Of a DNA stretch of 33,713 bases, positions 16,821-24,638 are shown one piece after another. A program made the position numbers and the translations under genes. Position 1 is the first letter of the stretch, and each line of letters begins with the position of its first letter. Source of the stretch: Methylophaga thalassica (GTDB lineage Bacteria > Pseudomonadota > Gammaproteobacteria > Nitrosococcales > Methylophagaceae). The notes below the pieces were generated by a model. The model saw nothing but the letters and a program-made list of their open reading frames with translations. It did no database searches and was not told where the DNA came from. The stretch spans positions 1 to 33,713 of the forward strand of contig DRHY01000020.1 in the NCBI GenBank assembly GCA_011052985.1, in the 5' to 3' direction.

Positions 16821-18062
16821 ATGGCGTTATCAGTTAGCTGGCTCGATGCCAGGTTAAATAAAGAAGCAAAAGAAACCGTAGTAAAAGCCGACCGAGATGG
16901 GCTAAGTGCTCGGGTATCGCCCAAGGGCAAAATTGTTTTTCAGTTTCGTTATCGCTTCGATGGCAAGCAACAGCGGGTAGACATAGGTACTTACCCACTA
17001 ATGAAGCTTGCTGAAGCCAGGAATGAGCTGGATAGGTTAAGGGCAGTACTTGATCAGGGCAGAAATCCCAAGCTCTACCTTCAGCAGGAACGGGCCAAGT
17101 ATTCTGCCAACCAAAGCTTCGAATCGATTTTTCGAGACTGGATAGACTCTGCCGGTAAGCAAGGGCTAAAGGAGAAAACGTGGCACTACCAAAAACGAAG
17201 CAGTGAAATATATTTGCTGCCCCGACTTGGCAAGTACCCATTAACTGACATCAATGAATTGTCCTTAAGAAACTGTCTTCGTGAGGTTTCGGAGTCGTCC
17301 CCTTCAAACACAGAACGCCTAGTTTCTGTGCTGCATAAGTTTTATGACTGGCTGATAGATGAACAGATTTTGGAAATTAACGCTGCTGCTGGGATCACAG
17401 CAAAGAAGGTTGGTGGTAAGAAAGGTAAACGAACTCGGGTGCTAAACGATAACGAGATCAGGATACTTTGGCGCTATTTGCACGAGTCAAAAATTACTGA
17501 GAAGAACCGCATCTACATTAAATTGCTTCTGCTATTGGGCGGTCGCAAGGGAGAACTCATTCAAGCTGAAAAGCATCACTTTGACTTGCAATCTGCAATG
17601 TGGACAGTGCCTATAGAGATCCGCAAACAAGGTGAGAAAATTGGAGCGCCAATCATGCGGCCATTGATTAAACCTGCTATAGAGCTGATTGAACTGGCGA
17701 TGCAGATGAGTAAATCAACTTACCTGTTTCCCGCGAACGGACAAGATGAGCTTGCCACAAATGGCTTTGATACCACTATTCCTAACAATGTGAAAATCTG
17801 GGCTCGCAGGTCGCTTGGTATTGAGATGGAACATTGGTCTATGCATGATCTTCGCAGAACGATGCGAACGCGTATGTCGGCCATCACGACGCAAGAAGTT
17901 GCCGAGTTGATGATTGGCCACAGCAAAAAAGGGTTGGATGCTATCTACAACCAATATCAGTACCTGGATGAAATGCGTCATGCTTACGACGTTTGGTATC
18001 AACAACTAGAAACCATCATCGAGCCGACAGGCTTTCCATTCAACTGGCGTTTCGGACAGTAA
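16821..18062 (+). CDS. int: Tyrosine recombinase, SXT-type integrase
   Basis: This 413-residue site-specific recombinase has an N-terminal arm-binding domain (VSPKGKIVFQFRYRFDGKQQ, then IGTYPLMKLAEAR), a core-binding domain (about 100-190), and a catalytic domain with Arg in LGGRKGELI, HDLRR, MIGHSKKG and the nucleophile Tyr in DAIYNQYQY, so the R-H-R-H-Y set is complete. Integrases of this ICE family recombine attP with a site in the 5' end of prfC, which matches the junction found at 18877. The ATG follows the srpR stop after one base, so expression may depend on the upstream genes. It converges on the excisionase. Nothing indicates loss of function. Confidence 0.94.
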   Translation: MALSVSWLDARLNKEAKETVVKADRDGLSARVSPKGKIVFQFRYRFDGKQQRVDIGTYPLMKLAEARNELDRLRAVLDQGRNPKLYLQQERAKYSANQSFESIFRDWIDSAGKQGLKEKTWHYQKRSSEIYLLPRLGKYPLTDINELSLRNCLREVSESSPSNTERLVSVLHKFYDWLIDEQILEINAAAGITAKKVGGKKGKRTRVLNDNEIRILWRYLHESKITEKNRIYIKLLLLLGGRKGELIQAEKHHFDLQSAMWTVPIEIRKQGEKIGAPIMRPLIKPAIELIELAMQMSKSTYLFPANGQDELATNGFDTTIPNNVKIWARRSLGIEMEHWSMHDLRRTMRTRMSAITTQEVAELMIGHSKKGLDAIYNQYQYLDEMRHAYDVWYQQLETIIEPTGFPFNWRFGQ

Positions 18063-18067
18063 AATAA

Positions 18068-18093
18068 AAGAAAGAGGCTCAGTCCTCTTTCTT
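18068..18093. terminator. Shared hairpin at the int/xis convergence
   Basis: AAGAAAGAGG (18068-18077) and CCTCTTTCTT (18084-18093) form a perfect 10-bp stem with a 6-nt loop just after the int stop, overlapping the last codons of xis. The stem itself ends in T-rich sequence on both strands. It probably acts as a bidirectional terminator that keeps opposing transcripts apart. Confidence 0.6.
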
Positions 18094-18273
18094 CTCATAC
18101 TCCTCCAAGTCTTCAATGTGCCACAGCTTGTTTCGTGTATTTCGGTTGATACGAGGTTGCGGCAAGCTGCCATCTTTTATTCTTCGCCAGAGCGTCGTAT
18201 AGCTAATGTGGTAACGAGCCATCACTTCGTAAGATGTTAGAAAAGGGGTTATCTGGTGCGCTACTGCTGTCAT
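18079..18273 (-). CDS. xis: AlpA/MerR-like excisionase
   Basis: This 64-residue winged-helix protein begins MTAVAHQITPFLTSYEV. FLTSYEVMARYHISYTTLWRRIKDGSLPQPRI is the AlpA-type helix-turn-helix with its wing, followed by KLWHIEDLEEY. Small proteins of this fold bend att DNA and direct the integrase to excision. The frame is open to a TTG at 18294, but ATG 18273 is preferred because AGGAG lies 7 nt upstream. It is convergent with int, 16 bp apart, so unlike phage lambda the two are separately transcribed. It should bind the repeats between here and attL. Confidence 0.85.
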   Translation of the reverse strand: MTAVAHQITPFLTSYEVMARYHISYTTLWRRIKDGSLPQPRINRNTRNKLWHIEDLEEYEKKED

Positions 18274-18359
18274 CTGCATTCTCCTGAAAATCAATGAAAA
18301 GCTATCATCGCCTGATTCATCACTTGTTGATGGTCAGAAAGATGCATGATTTGTTCAGA

Positions 18360-18813
18360 AGATCAGCCTTATCAAAACACAAATGTTGCTATTAGGTACT
18401 TTTCAGCTCAAACCTATGAATAACAAGGGCTACAAGGCGGCTTGTGTCATGAATAGCAATCAACACGCCTAACGAGAAAAATTTGTACACACTGTTTGTA
18501 CACTCGCAACGATGACACACCAAAAACCACAATGACGAACCCTTTAAATTCATAAGCTTATAAACAAAAAACTAGAGATGATCGCATTTTTTCCGCTTTT
18601 GTAATATCGAAACCAAAGTACCAAAAGCAAGAGGTACTTTCTTCATCAAACCCAGTAACCACAAGGCCTACAGCCAGATTTGTGTCATGAAATTTTCGCC
18701 AAAGGCCTCTAAAACGGAATTTGTACTCAAGTTTGTACACACTTTCCGAGGTTACGCTTGAACATCATTGAAAAGCAAAGAAACGAGAAAAAGACAAAAA
18801 GCCTTTAAATTCA
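18360..18813. repeat. Imperfect tandem duplication next to attL (candidate Int/Xis arm sites)
   Basis: Two related blocks are offset by about 238 bp. Block one includes CAAGGGCTAC plus TTGTGTCATGAA (18424-18453) and AATTTGTAC (18480-18488). Block two has CAAGGCCTAC plus TTGTGTCATGAA (18662-18691) and AATTTGTAC (18718-18726). Each block has two close copies of TTTGTAC, one or both extended to TTTGTACAC. CCTTTAAATTCA follows each block (18541-18552 and 18802-18813). No gene is convincing here. Paired short repeats between xis and the crossover site are what tyrosine recombinase arm-type sites look like. Confidence 0.65.
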
Positions 18814-18854
18814 GTACGTAGAGATGTGATTGTGGTGTGCAATGAAAGGTGGTT

Positions 18855-18941
18855 TTAAGCGTTGAAAGGCTGGGTGGCATCAGGGTGCGAGATGATAGCG
18901 AACGTGCGTCGCGTATTGATTTCGTTTAATAAATTAGACAT
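18855..18941 (-). pseudogene. prfC: prfC 5' remnant (release factor 3), truncated by ICE insertion
   Basis: From ATG 18941-18939 the frame reads MSNLLNEINTRRTFAIISHP then DA. The RRTFAIISHPDA part is the highly conserved start of RF3, the GTPase that recycles RF1/RF2. The next residues should be GKTTITEK, the P-loop, but instead read TQPFNA and a stop, so homology ends at 18876-18878. Only 22 native codons remain. In SXT-type insertions the ICE supplies a substitute 5' end and promoter to the rest of prfC at the other junction, so RF3 is usually still made. rimI and holD nearby on the same strand agree with the E. coli order holD-rimI-yjjG-prfC. Confidence 0.93.
18876..18897. other. attL: ICE-chromosome junction in prfC
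   Basis: The codons for I-I-S-H-P-D-A of prfC lie at 18896-18876 and the coding match ends there. The crossover core must lie in this stretch, because core sequence is shared by host and element and only beyond it does ICE sequence begin. I place the edge at 18877 within a few bases; the exact core needs comparison with attR or an empty prfC. Confidence 0.82.
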
Positions 18942-19196
18942 GTAAGCCGCTTTAAGTCATAACAAGGCGCCACTAAAACAACCCTAAGCAAAGGTCTTTG
19001 CTGCGCACTGTAATTTGAAAATAGAATTGCCGCCATTATACCTTGTTTGTCTTAGCCAAAAAAGCAACGATTGTAAGTAATTAGCCGATAATTTAGTTTC
19101 AATTCAGGCTAACCCTATCGCAGCAGCCAGCGCGCTAAACTTGTGTAATTTTACGCTAACGCATACTATTGAAAGATTGCATGGAGGATATTTTGT
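18942..19196. promoter_or_regulatory. Divergent intergenic region between prfC remnant and kinase gene
   Basis: This 255-bp AT-rich stretch separates the minus-strand prfC start from the plus-strand kinase. It should hold the original prfC promoter, now driving only the remnant and the attL side of the ICE, and the kinase promoter. GGAGG at 19183-19187 is the kinase ribosome site. I see no gene and no clear operator. Confidence 0.4.
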
Positions 19197-21882
19197 TTGG
19201 GTATGAAAACCAGTAAGCTAAGTATAAGATTATTATGGTATATCACGCCGTTGGTGATTTTGCCGTTACTGTTTTTAGGTGGTTTTACTCTCACCAACGT
19301 AACCAGCTCTACGCAAAAGCAAGCTGAGCTTATTGTGAGTCGCTTTGTTGAGCAGCAACAGCAAAAAATGTTCAACTACATTGATTCGTTCCACTCAACC
19401 ACAAAATTGCTTTCAACCTCTCCGGTACTCAGTGACTTTTTAGCCGATGACTTGCGCGACAACGGTAATTACACTCGCAGGTTAGGCGCGCTAATGGATG
19501 TATTTGCCAGCTATTCAGAAAGCTTACCCAGATCAGCGAGTTTATGGATCTGTTCAAGTTCATATTCACTAATATATTGACCGCGTTTATCGTAGTCTGA
19601 ACTAAATAATATTTTGCCGTTATTGGTTAGTAATAAATTCAGTGTGTTGTTATAGGGGGCTTCTAAAATACTGGAATTTAAAATCGATGGTTCAACATGC
19701 ACCACAATAAAGCCAAGTTGTTGCGGGCGCTTGAGGTAGTAATCAGCACTGTAAATACGTTGAATAAAATACAAGCTGGTGGTGCCATCTTGCTTTTGCA
19801 CCATAAATTGCTGCTGGCGTAAGTTACTTTGCAATACTTGCGAAAAAAACGGGTAACTGGTTGGGGCAGTATTTAAATTACTGGAGTAATAGGCATCACT
19901 TTGACCGTCAGGTGAAATCAAATTCACGCTAATAATATCTGGGTAAGCTTTCAACCATAGAATTATCAAGTATCGACAAAGTCGAGCGGATGATTTACGC
20001 CATCCAAATGAGCGGTGGTTATTATTATGTTTCTACCATCCCCAAAGCTTTGCTGTATCAATCGGGCAAAGCGATCAGCTTAATTACCGCGTTAATCGTG
20101 ATCATTTCAGTGATCACTCTGCCGATGCTGATTTTTATTGTGGTACGTAATTTACTGCTTAACCCAATCGAGTTACTTGGCGCCGCCAGTCATCGGGTTG
20201 GTGATGGTGATTTATCAGTGTATTTACCCGCTCACAATAACGATGAGGTGGGTGTGTTATTTAACGACTTTAATCACATGGTGAATCAAATTCGCCATTA
20301 TCAAGACGAACTTGAAGAATACAAGCATCACCTTGAAGATAAAGTTGAAAGCCGTACTAAAGCGCTTGAAACCATGAACAGTCAGCTAGAGGTTGCCATT
20401 GCCCAAGCAGAGCAAGCCAACCAATTAAAAAGCCGCTTTTTAGCCAATATGAGTCATGAAATTCGTACGCCATTGACCGCTATTATGGGTTTTACCGAGC
20501 AACTGTTGCACAGTAATAAAACCAGCGGTGATGCTTTGCACCTAAGCACTATATTACGCAATTCAAAGCACCTGCTTGAGCTAATTAATAATATTTTAGA
20601 CTTATCTAAAATCGAAGCCGAAAAGCTCGCTGTTGAAAAAGAACCGCTTGATATTGTGCAATTAGTTCATGATATAGATTCAATTATTCGGCCTTTATCG
20701 CAAGAGAAAAAGCTCAATTGTAATATCAACTTTCACTTACCATTGCCGCGAATAATTAATAGCGATAGCACTCGTTTAAAACAAATTCTCATCAATATTG
20801 CCAGTAATGCGGTGAAGTTTACCGAGCAAGGCTTGATCACCTTAGATATTACTTATGATAGTGATTCACAACTCATTGAATTTGCAATTCAAGATAGCGG
20901 TATTGGCATGTCGGAACGTGAAGTTGAGCGAGTATTTAAACCATTTGAACAAGCTGATGCAACCACCACACGACGCTTTGGCGGTACGGGATTAGGGTTA
21001 TGTATTTCTAAAAACTTAGCGCAATTGCTCGGTGGTGATGTTTATGTACAAAGTACACCCGGTAAAGGTAGCTGTTTTAGCGTACAAATTGCCTGTAACT
21101 TAGCGACAGACAGCGAACATTTAACCCCGATGCTAACTGAGTTGAGCCAACTCAGTGCAGAGAAAGATTTACAGCTTTCATTTGCACAAAACAGCTTTGA
21201 TGCCAATATTTTAGTCGCTGAAGATAACCCAGATAATCAAGTGTTGATCACGTTACTCTTACAAACATGGGGGCTTGAACCTGATATAGCTAACAATGGT
21301 GCTGAGGCCGTTGAAATGGCACTGGTAAACGACTATCAACTGATCATTATGGATATGCAAATGCCGGTGATGGGAGGCTTAGAAGCCACTCAGATGCTAC
21401 GTCACGCAGCCTACGCTGGCCCAATCATCGCCCTGACTGCTAACGTGATGAAACATGATGTAAATACCTATTTACAAGCCGGTTGTGATGAGGCACTTGC
21501 TAAACCTATCGACAAAGATGCCTTAGAAAGTGTACTGGTTAGCTATTTAAATATTGAAAAAGACACCCAAAATAAATGGGAAAACTTGCTCAATAGTGAA
21601 AAATTTCAACAAATCAACAACGACTACCGTTCAAAATTACCTGATTATTTAACTCAAGTAACGCAATTACACAGTGCCAATGAATGGCAACAACTAAGGG
21701 CACTTGCACATAGCTTAAAAGGCAGTGCGGGATGTTTTGGCTTTAGTAATATTCACCATGCTGCTGCGGCACTTGAGGATAACTTACGTGGTCGCGATCA
21801 GAGCCGACGTGATTATTTAGCACTGAGTTTAATTGAGTCGATTAAATACACCTTACAGCAAGAACCGCTAACCGAATTATAA
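19197..21882 (+). pseudogene. Hybrid sensor histidine kinase gene interrupted by an internal inversion
   Basis: The N-terminal part (19197-19580, TTG start 9 nt after GGAGG; ATG 19203 is an alternative) has a membrane span (LLWYITPLVILPLLFLGG) and a helical periplasmic start, then runs into antisense sequence. The matching extracellular sensor domain is at 19511-19969 on the minus strand (DIISVNLISPDGQSDAYYSS). The C-terminal part (counted from 19990) has a second membrane span (29-53), HAMP, coiled coil, HisKA (NMSHEIRTP, H156), HATPase, receiver (phospho-Asp D455 in IIMDMQMP) and Hpt (H574 in ALAHSLKGSAG). Flipping the middle joins sensor to C-terminal part exactly in frame, but the left joint is one base out. 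In the present arrangement no full sensor kinase can be made; a cytoplasmic fragment might be. Confidence 0.88.
19518..19952. other. Inverted DNA segment with 16-bp terminal inverted repeats
   Basis: GAAAGCTTACCCAGAT (19518-19533) and its exact reverse complement (19937-19952) bound a 403-bp segment. That segment codes for the sensor domain of the kinase on the wrong strand. After inversion the right joint reads DLGKLS then TIELSSIDKVERMIY without a break, showing that this end was once continuous. The left joint reads YSESLPRYY and stop, off by one base; one A fewer in the GAAAGC run would give YSEAYPDII. No invertase gene is nearby. Confidence 0.85.
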
Positions 21883-21902
21883 AGTACGTAGTTAACCTGA
21901 GC

Positions 21903-22373
21903 TTAGGTTAACTGACCAAATAGCAGTGTCATGCCCATTAAAATGGCATCTTCATGACCATTTTTTGCCGGATCATCACTGGGGTAATAATCTTTACGAA
22001 CCGACATTTCACTAAACCCAGCCTGTTCGTACAAGGCAATGGCACGGGTGTTGGTTTCACGCACTTCTAAAAATAAGTTTTCTGCATTGTGTTGTTCACC
22101 ATAGCCGATAAACGCCGCAAGCAATTGTTTAGCAATGCCCTGCCCCTGAAAATCAGGTGCGACACAAATATCCATTAAGGTAAAATCAGGCCCTGCTTTT
22201 TCACCGATATAAAACCCGACCATTTGTTCAGCCTGAAATGCCGCTAAATTAAAATAGCGCCCAGCTAAACACGATTGCATGGTGTTTACTGTCCACGGAT
22301 GAGTGTGACAGGCGTTTTCAACACGCATCAGCGCAGCAATGGATGATTCAGTAACAGGTTTAAAGGTTATCAA
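21903..22373 (-). CDS. rimI: Ribosomal protein bS18 N-terminal alanine acetyltransferase
   Basis: This is a 156-residue GNAT-fold enzyme. The acetyl-CoA loop is QGQGIAKQL (Q-x-x-G-x-A type), and VRETNTRAIALYEQAGF is the conserved C-terminal signature. The start is FKPVTESSIAALMRVE. RimI acetylates the N-terminal alanine of ribosomal protein S18 in the cytosol. It overlaps the end of holD by 14 bp, the same pairing as holD-rimI in E. coli, which supports both names. About 20 bp separate it from the convergent kinase gene. The length is slightly above the E. coli enzyme (148). Confidence 0.88.
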   Translation of the reverse strand: MITFKPVTESSIAALMRVENACHTHPWTVNTMQSCLAGRYFNLAAFQAEQMVGFYIGEKAGPDFTLMDICVAPDFQGQGIAKQLLAAFIGYGEQHNAENLFLEVRETNTRAIALYEQAGFSEMSVRKDYYPSDDPAKNGHEDAILMGMTLLFGQLT

Positions 22374-22668
22374 GGTGTTTACTCATCAGCGCCCAGAGCG
22401 CGCGTTTATTATCGGCAGTAAGCTGTGAGCTTGGTACGCTAAGCAGACCATTATGCCAAGCAAAGCTATCGCTTTGCACTACTTGTTCTATTGGTAATGG
22501 CGCAACGGCGCGCTTTAAGTCTGCGAATAGTTGTGTGTTGAGCGCAACGGTTAGCGGCTGTGCTGTACTTGATTGCTCACACACTTGCTCGACAATAGAG
22601 TCAGAGCGAAAATGCTGATTGAGTTCGAGGTTTTCTATACCAAAAATAGCTGCGTATCGTGGATGCAT
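22360..22668 (-). CDS. holD: DNA polymerase III psi subunit
   Basis: This 102-residue protein has HPRYAAIFGIENLEL at the N-terminus and FAWHNGLLSVP and KRALWALMSKHL near the C-terminus. The pattern of a short N-terminal peptide, which in E. coli psi binds the clamp loader, followed by a compact domain that binds chi, is plausible for HolD, and the 14-bp overlap with rimI reproduces the E. coli operon. HolD is poorly conserved, so sequence alone is weak and context carries the call. It is shorter than E. coli psi (137). Confidence 0.7.
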   Translation of the reverse strand: MHPRYAAIFGIENLELNQHFRSDSIVEQVCEQSSTAQPLTVALNTQLFADLKRAVAPLPIEQVVQSDSFAWHNGLLSVPSSQLTADNKRALWALMSKHLDNL

Positions 22669-22733
22669 AACAACTCAGTAGATTTAAACACAAGAACAAT
22701 ATAAGAAGTAATAAAAACGATGTAAAGAAGAAA

Positions 22734-22810
22734 TGGCAGGGGCGGAGAGACTCGAACTCCCAACCATCGGTTTTGGAGACCGCTGTTCTACCAATTGGAA
22801 CTACGCCCCT
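22734..22810 (-). tRNA. tRNA-Trp (anticodon CCA)
   Basis: Read on the minus strand, the 7-bp acceptor stem AGGGGCG/CGCCCCT, the D arm, the anticodon loop CTCCAAA (CCA at 22776-22774), the T arm GGTTCGAG-like (GAGTTCGAGTCTC) and an encoded CCA end (22736-22734) form a normal 77-nt tRNA with discriminator G. It decodes UGG. No repeat of its 3' end was noticed, so it does not appear to be an integration site here. Confidence 0.95.
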
Positions 22811-22893
22811 GCAATGACGACGAATTATAGAGACCTTTCGCTAAAGGTAAAGAAAAAAATCACTTTTTTAGTTTAACTGCTTTTTAAATAAAC

Positions 22894-22927
22894 AAAACGG
22901 CGAATTAGTCAACTAATTCGCCGTTTT
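22894..22927 (-). terminator. Long hairpin terminator after guaA
   Basis: AAAACGGCGAATTAGT (22894-22909) and its exact complement (22912-22927) form a 16-bp stem with a 2-nt minimal loop, 30 bp after the guaA stop. On the minus strand the stem ends in TTTT followed by GTTTATTT, a fair intrinsic terminator. The A/T-rich stem ends would also let it work for the other strand. It separates guaA from tRNA-Trp. Confidence 0.85.
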
Positions 22928-22956
22928 ATAATCAGTTAGAAAAACCTTTTAAAGGT

Positions 22957-24534
22957 TTATTCCCATTCAATCGTGGCCGGTGGTTTACCTGAAATATCGT
23001 AAACAACGCGTGAGATACCGTCGATTTCGTTAATGATGCGGTTTGAAACCAGACCTAAGAACTCATACGGTAAATGTGACCAACGTGCAGTCATAAAGTC
23101 GATAGTTTCTACACAACGAAGACTTACAACCCAATCATACTTACGGGCATCGCCCATAACGCCAACAGACTTCACCGGTAAGAATACCGTGAACGCTTGG
23201 CTTACTTTATGGTAAAGCTCAGCTTTGTGTAGCTCTTCAATGAAGATAGCATCGGCACGGCGTAATAAATCACAGTACTCTTTTTTGATTTCGCCAAGTA
23301 CACGCACACCTAGACCAGGTCCTGGGAATGGGTGACGGTAAAGCATGTCGTACGGTAAACCGAGTTCTAAACCAATTTTACGTACTTCATCTTTAAATAA
23401 TTCACGTAGTGGCTCAACTAAGCCCATTTCCATGTCATCTGGTAAGCCGCCCACATTATGGTGAGACTTGATCACATGCGCTTTGCCCGTCGCAGAGGCT
23501 GCTGACTCGATTACATCTGGGTAGATAGTACCTTGACCTAACCATTTTGCATTTTTAAGTTTTTTAGATTCGCTATCAAATACTTTGATAAATGTATGAC
23601 CAATAGCTTTACGCTTGTCTTCTGGATCTGATTTACCAGCAAGATCCGCTAAGAATAATTCTTCGGCATCCACTTTGATGATGTTTAGACCAAACTTATT
23701 GCCAAACATATCCATTACTTGCTGACCTTCGTTTAAACGCAGTAAGCCGTTATCAACAAATACACAGGTTAAGCGGTCGCCAATCGCGCGGTGAATAAGC
23801 ATAGCTACCACTGATGAATCAACACCACCAGATAGGCCTAAAATCACTTCGTCATCGCCTACAGTCGCTTTAATGCGCTCTATGGCGTCATCAATGATCT
23901 TTGCAGCAGTCCACAATTTTTCACAACCACAAATATCAATCGCAAAGCGTTCTAGTAAACGTTGGCCTTGATGGGTGTGAGTTACTTCAGGGTGAAATTG
24001 TACGCCGTAAAAACGTTTTTCTTCGTTAGACATTGCCGCATGTGGGCAGGTAGATGTTTTAGCTGTGGTTTTAAACGTATCTGGAATTTCCATTACTTTA
24101 TCGCCGTGGCTCATCCACACGTCTAAAATGCCATTGCCACCATCAGTAATATGATCTTCAATCGCGTCAAATAATGCACAGTTGCCTACTTTTTCAACCT
24201 GCGCATACCCAAACTCTTTTTTATCAGAGCTATGCACGCTGCCGCCAAGCTGAGTAGCCATTGTTTGCATACCGTAACAAATGCCAAGTACTGGTACGCC
24301 GGCATTAAATACATACTCAGGGGCACGCGGGCTGTTTTCTAAGGTTGTTGACTCAGGGCCACCCGATAGAATGATACCTTGTGGATTGAACTCACGGATC
24401 TGCTCTTCCGTTACGTCCCATGCCCACAGTTCACAGTAAACACCAATTTCTCGCACACGGCGGGCGATCAATTGCGTGTATTGCGAACCAAAGTCTAAAA
24501 TAAGAATTCGTGAATCGTGAATGTCTTTGCTCAT
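22957..24534 (-). CDS. guaA: GMP synthase (glutamine-hydrolysing)
   Basis: The 525-residue length equals that of E. coli GuaA. Class I amidotransferase domain: [10 protein letters not shown] with the nucleophile Cys, and QFHPEVTHT with the catalytic His-Glu. ATP-pyrophosphatase P-loop: [13 protein letters not shown]. The C-terminal dimer domain ends [10 protein letters not shown], the typical end. It converts XMP to GMP with glutamine and ATP in the cytosol. It follows guaB by 104 bp on the same strand, the usual guaBA order, but with a hairpin in the gap. The start [21 protein letters not shown] is normal. Confidence 0.98.
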   Translation of the reverse strand: MSKDIHDSRILILDFGSQYTQLIARRVREIGVYCELWAWDVTEEQIREFNPQGIILSGGPESTTLENSPRAPEYVFNAGVPVLGICYGMQTMATQLGGSVHSSDKKEFGYAQVEKVGNCALFDAIEDHITDGGNGILDVWMSHGDKVMEIPDTFKTTAKTSTCPHAAMSNEEKRFYGVQFHPEVTHTHQGQRLLERFAIDICGCEKLWTAAKIIDDAIERIKATVGDDEVILGLSGGVDSSVVAMLIHRAIGDRLTCVFVDNGLLRLNEGQQVMDMFGNKFGLNIIKVDAEELFLADLAGKSDPEDKRKAIGHTFIKVFDSESKKLKNAKWLGQGTIYPDVIESAASATGKAHVIKSHHNVGGLPDDMEMGLVEPLRELFKDEVRKIGLELGLPYDMLYRHPFPGPGLGVRVLGEIKKEYCDLLRRADAIFIEELHKAELYHKVSQAFTVFLPVKSVGVMGDARKYDWVVSLRCVETIDFMTARWSHLPYEFLGLVSNRIINEIDGISRVVYDISGKPPATIEWE

Positions 24535-24563
24535 TGAGGGTCTCGTTAGTCAAGAACTAGCAC

Positions 24564-24614
24564 TCAGGTAACCTGAATGACTAAAAATAAATAAGGGCCA
24601 GCAAAAGCTAGCCC
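24564..24614 (-). terminator. Terminator-like hairpin and palindrome between guaB and guaA
   Basis: GGGCCAGC (24595-24602) and GCTAGCCC (24607-24614) form an 8-bp stem with one mismatch. On the minus strand it is followed by TTATTTATTTTTAG, so it looks like an intrinsic terminator 25 bp after the guaB stop. Beyond it is CAGGTAACCTG (24565-24575), a perfect palindrome upstream of guaA. Together they suggest partial termination after guaB and possibly a separate guaA signal. Confidence 0.55.
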
Positions 24615-24638
24615 AGTAATTTCAATAAAGTATATTGA

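Larger units (their letters stand above)
1..18877. mobile_element. SXT/R391-family integrative conjugative element, integrase end (partial)
   Basis: The order prfC' / xis / int / ParM-like / adaptor / repeat-rich oriT region / MobI-like / UmuC / UmuD is the one I know for the int end of SXT/R391 ICEs. The right boundary is set by the prfC fragment, whose reading frame leaves the RF3 consensus at 18876-18878. The element runs off the left edge, so the tra genes and attR are not seen. Defence cargo occupies 1-10679, in the position I equate with hotspot 5 (between the conserved genes next to rumA and traI). What is seen is gene content and the prfC junction; the family assignment rests on remembered synteny; the hotspot number is inference. 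Confidence 0.9.

Noticed and set aside
18424-18726. CRISPR-like repeats
   Set aside because: There are only two imperfect copies, far apart, with no regular spacers; this is better explained as att-region duplication.
18558-18740. 60-residue minus-strand ORF beside attL
   Set aside because: It lies wholly in the duplicated att-region repeats, with low-complexity translation and no ribosome site.
19511-19969. Independent minus-strand gene inside the kinase
   Set aside because: Its product is the missing sensor domain, its right end joins the kinase in frame when inverted, and it has no start signal of its own.
22734-22810. tRNA-Trp as an integration site
   Set aside because: No integrase or repeat of the tRNA 3' end lies beside it; the ICE is in prfC.
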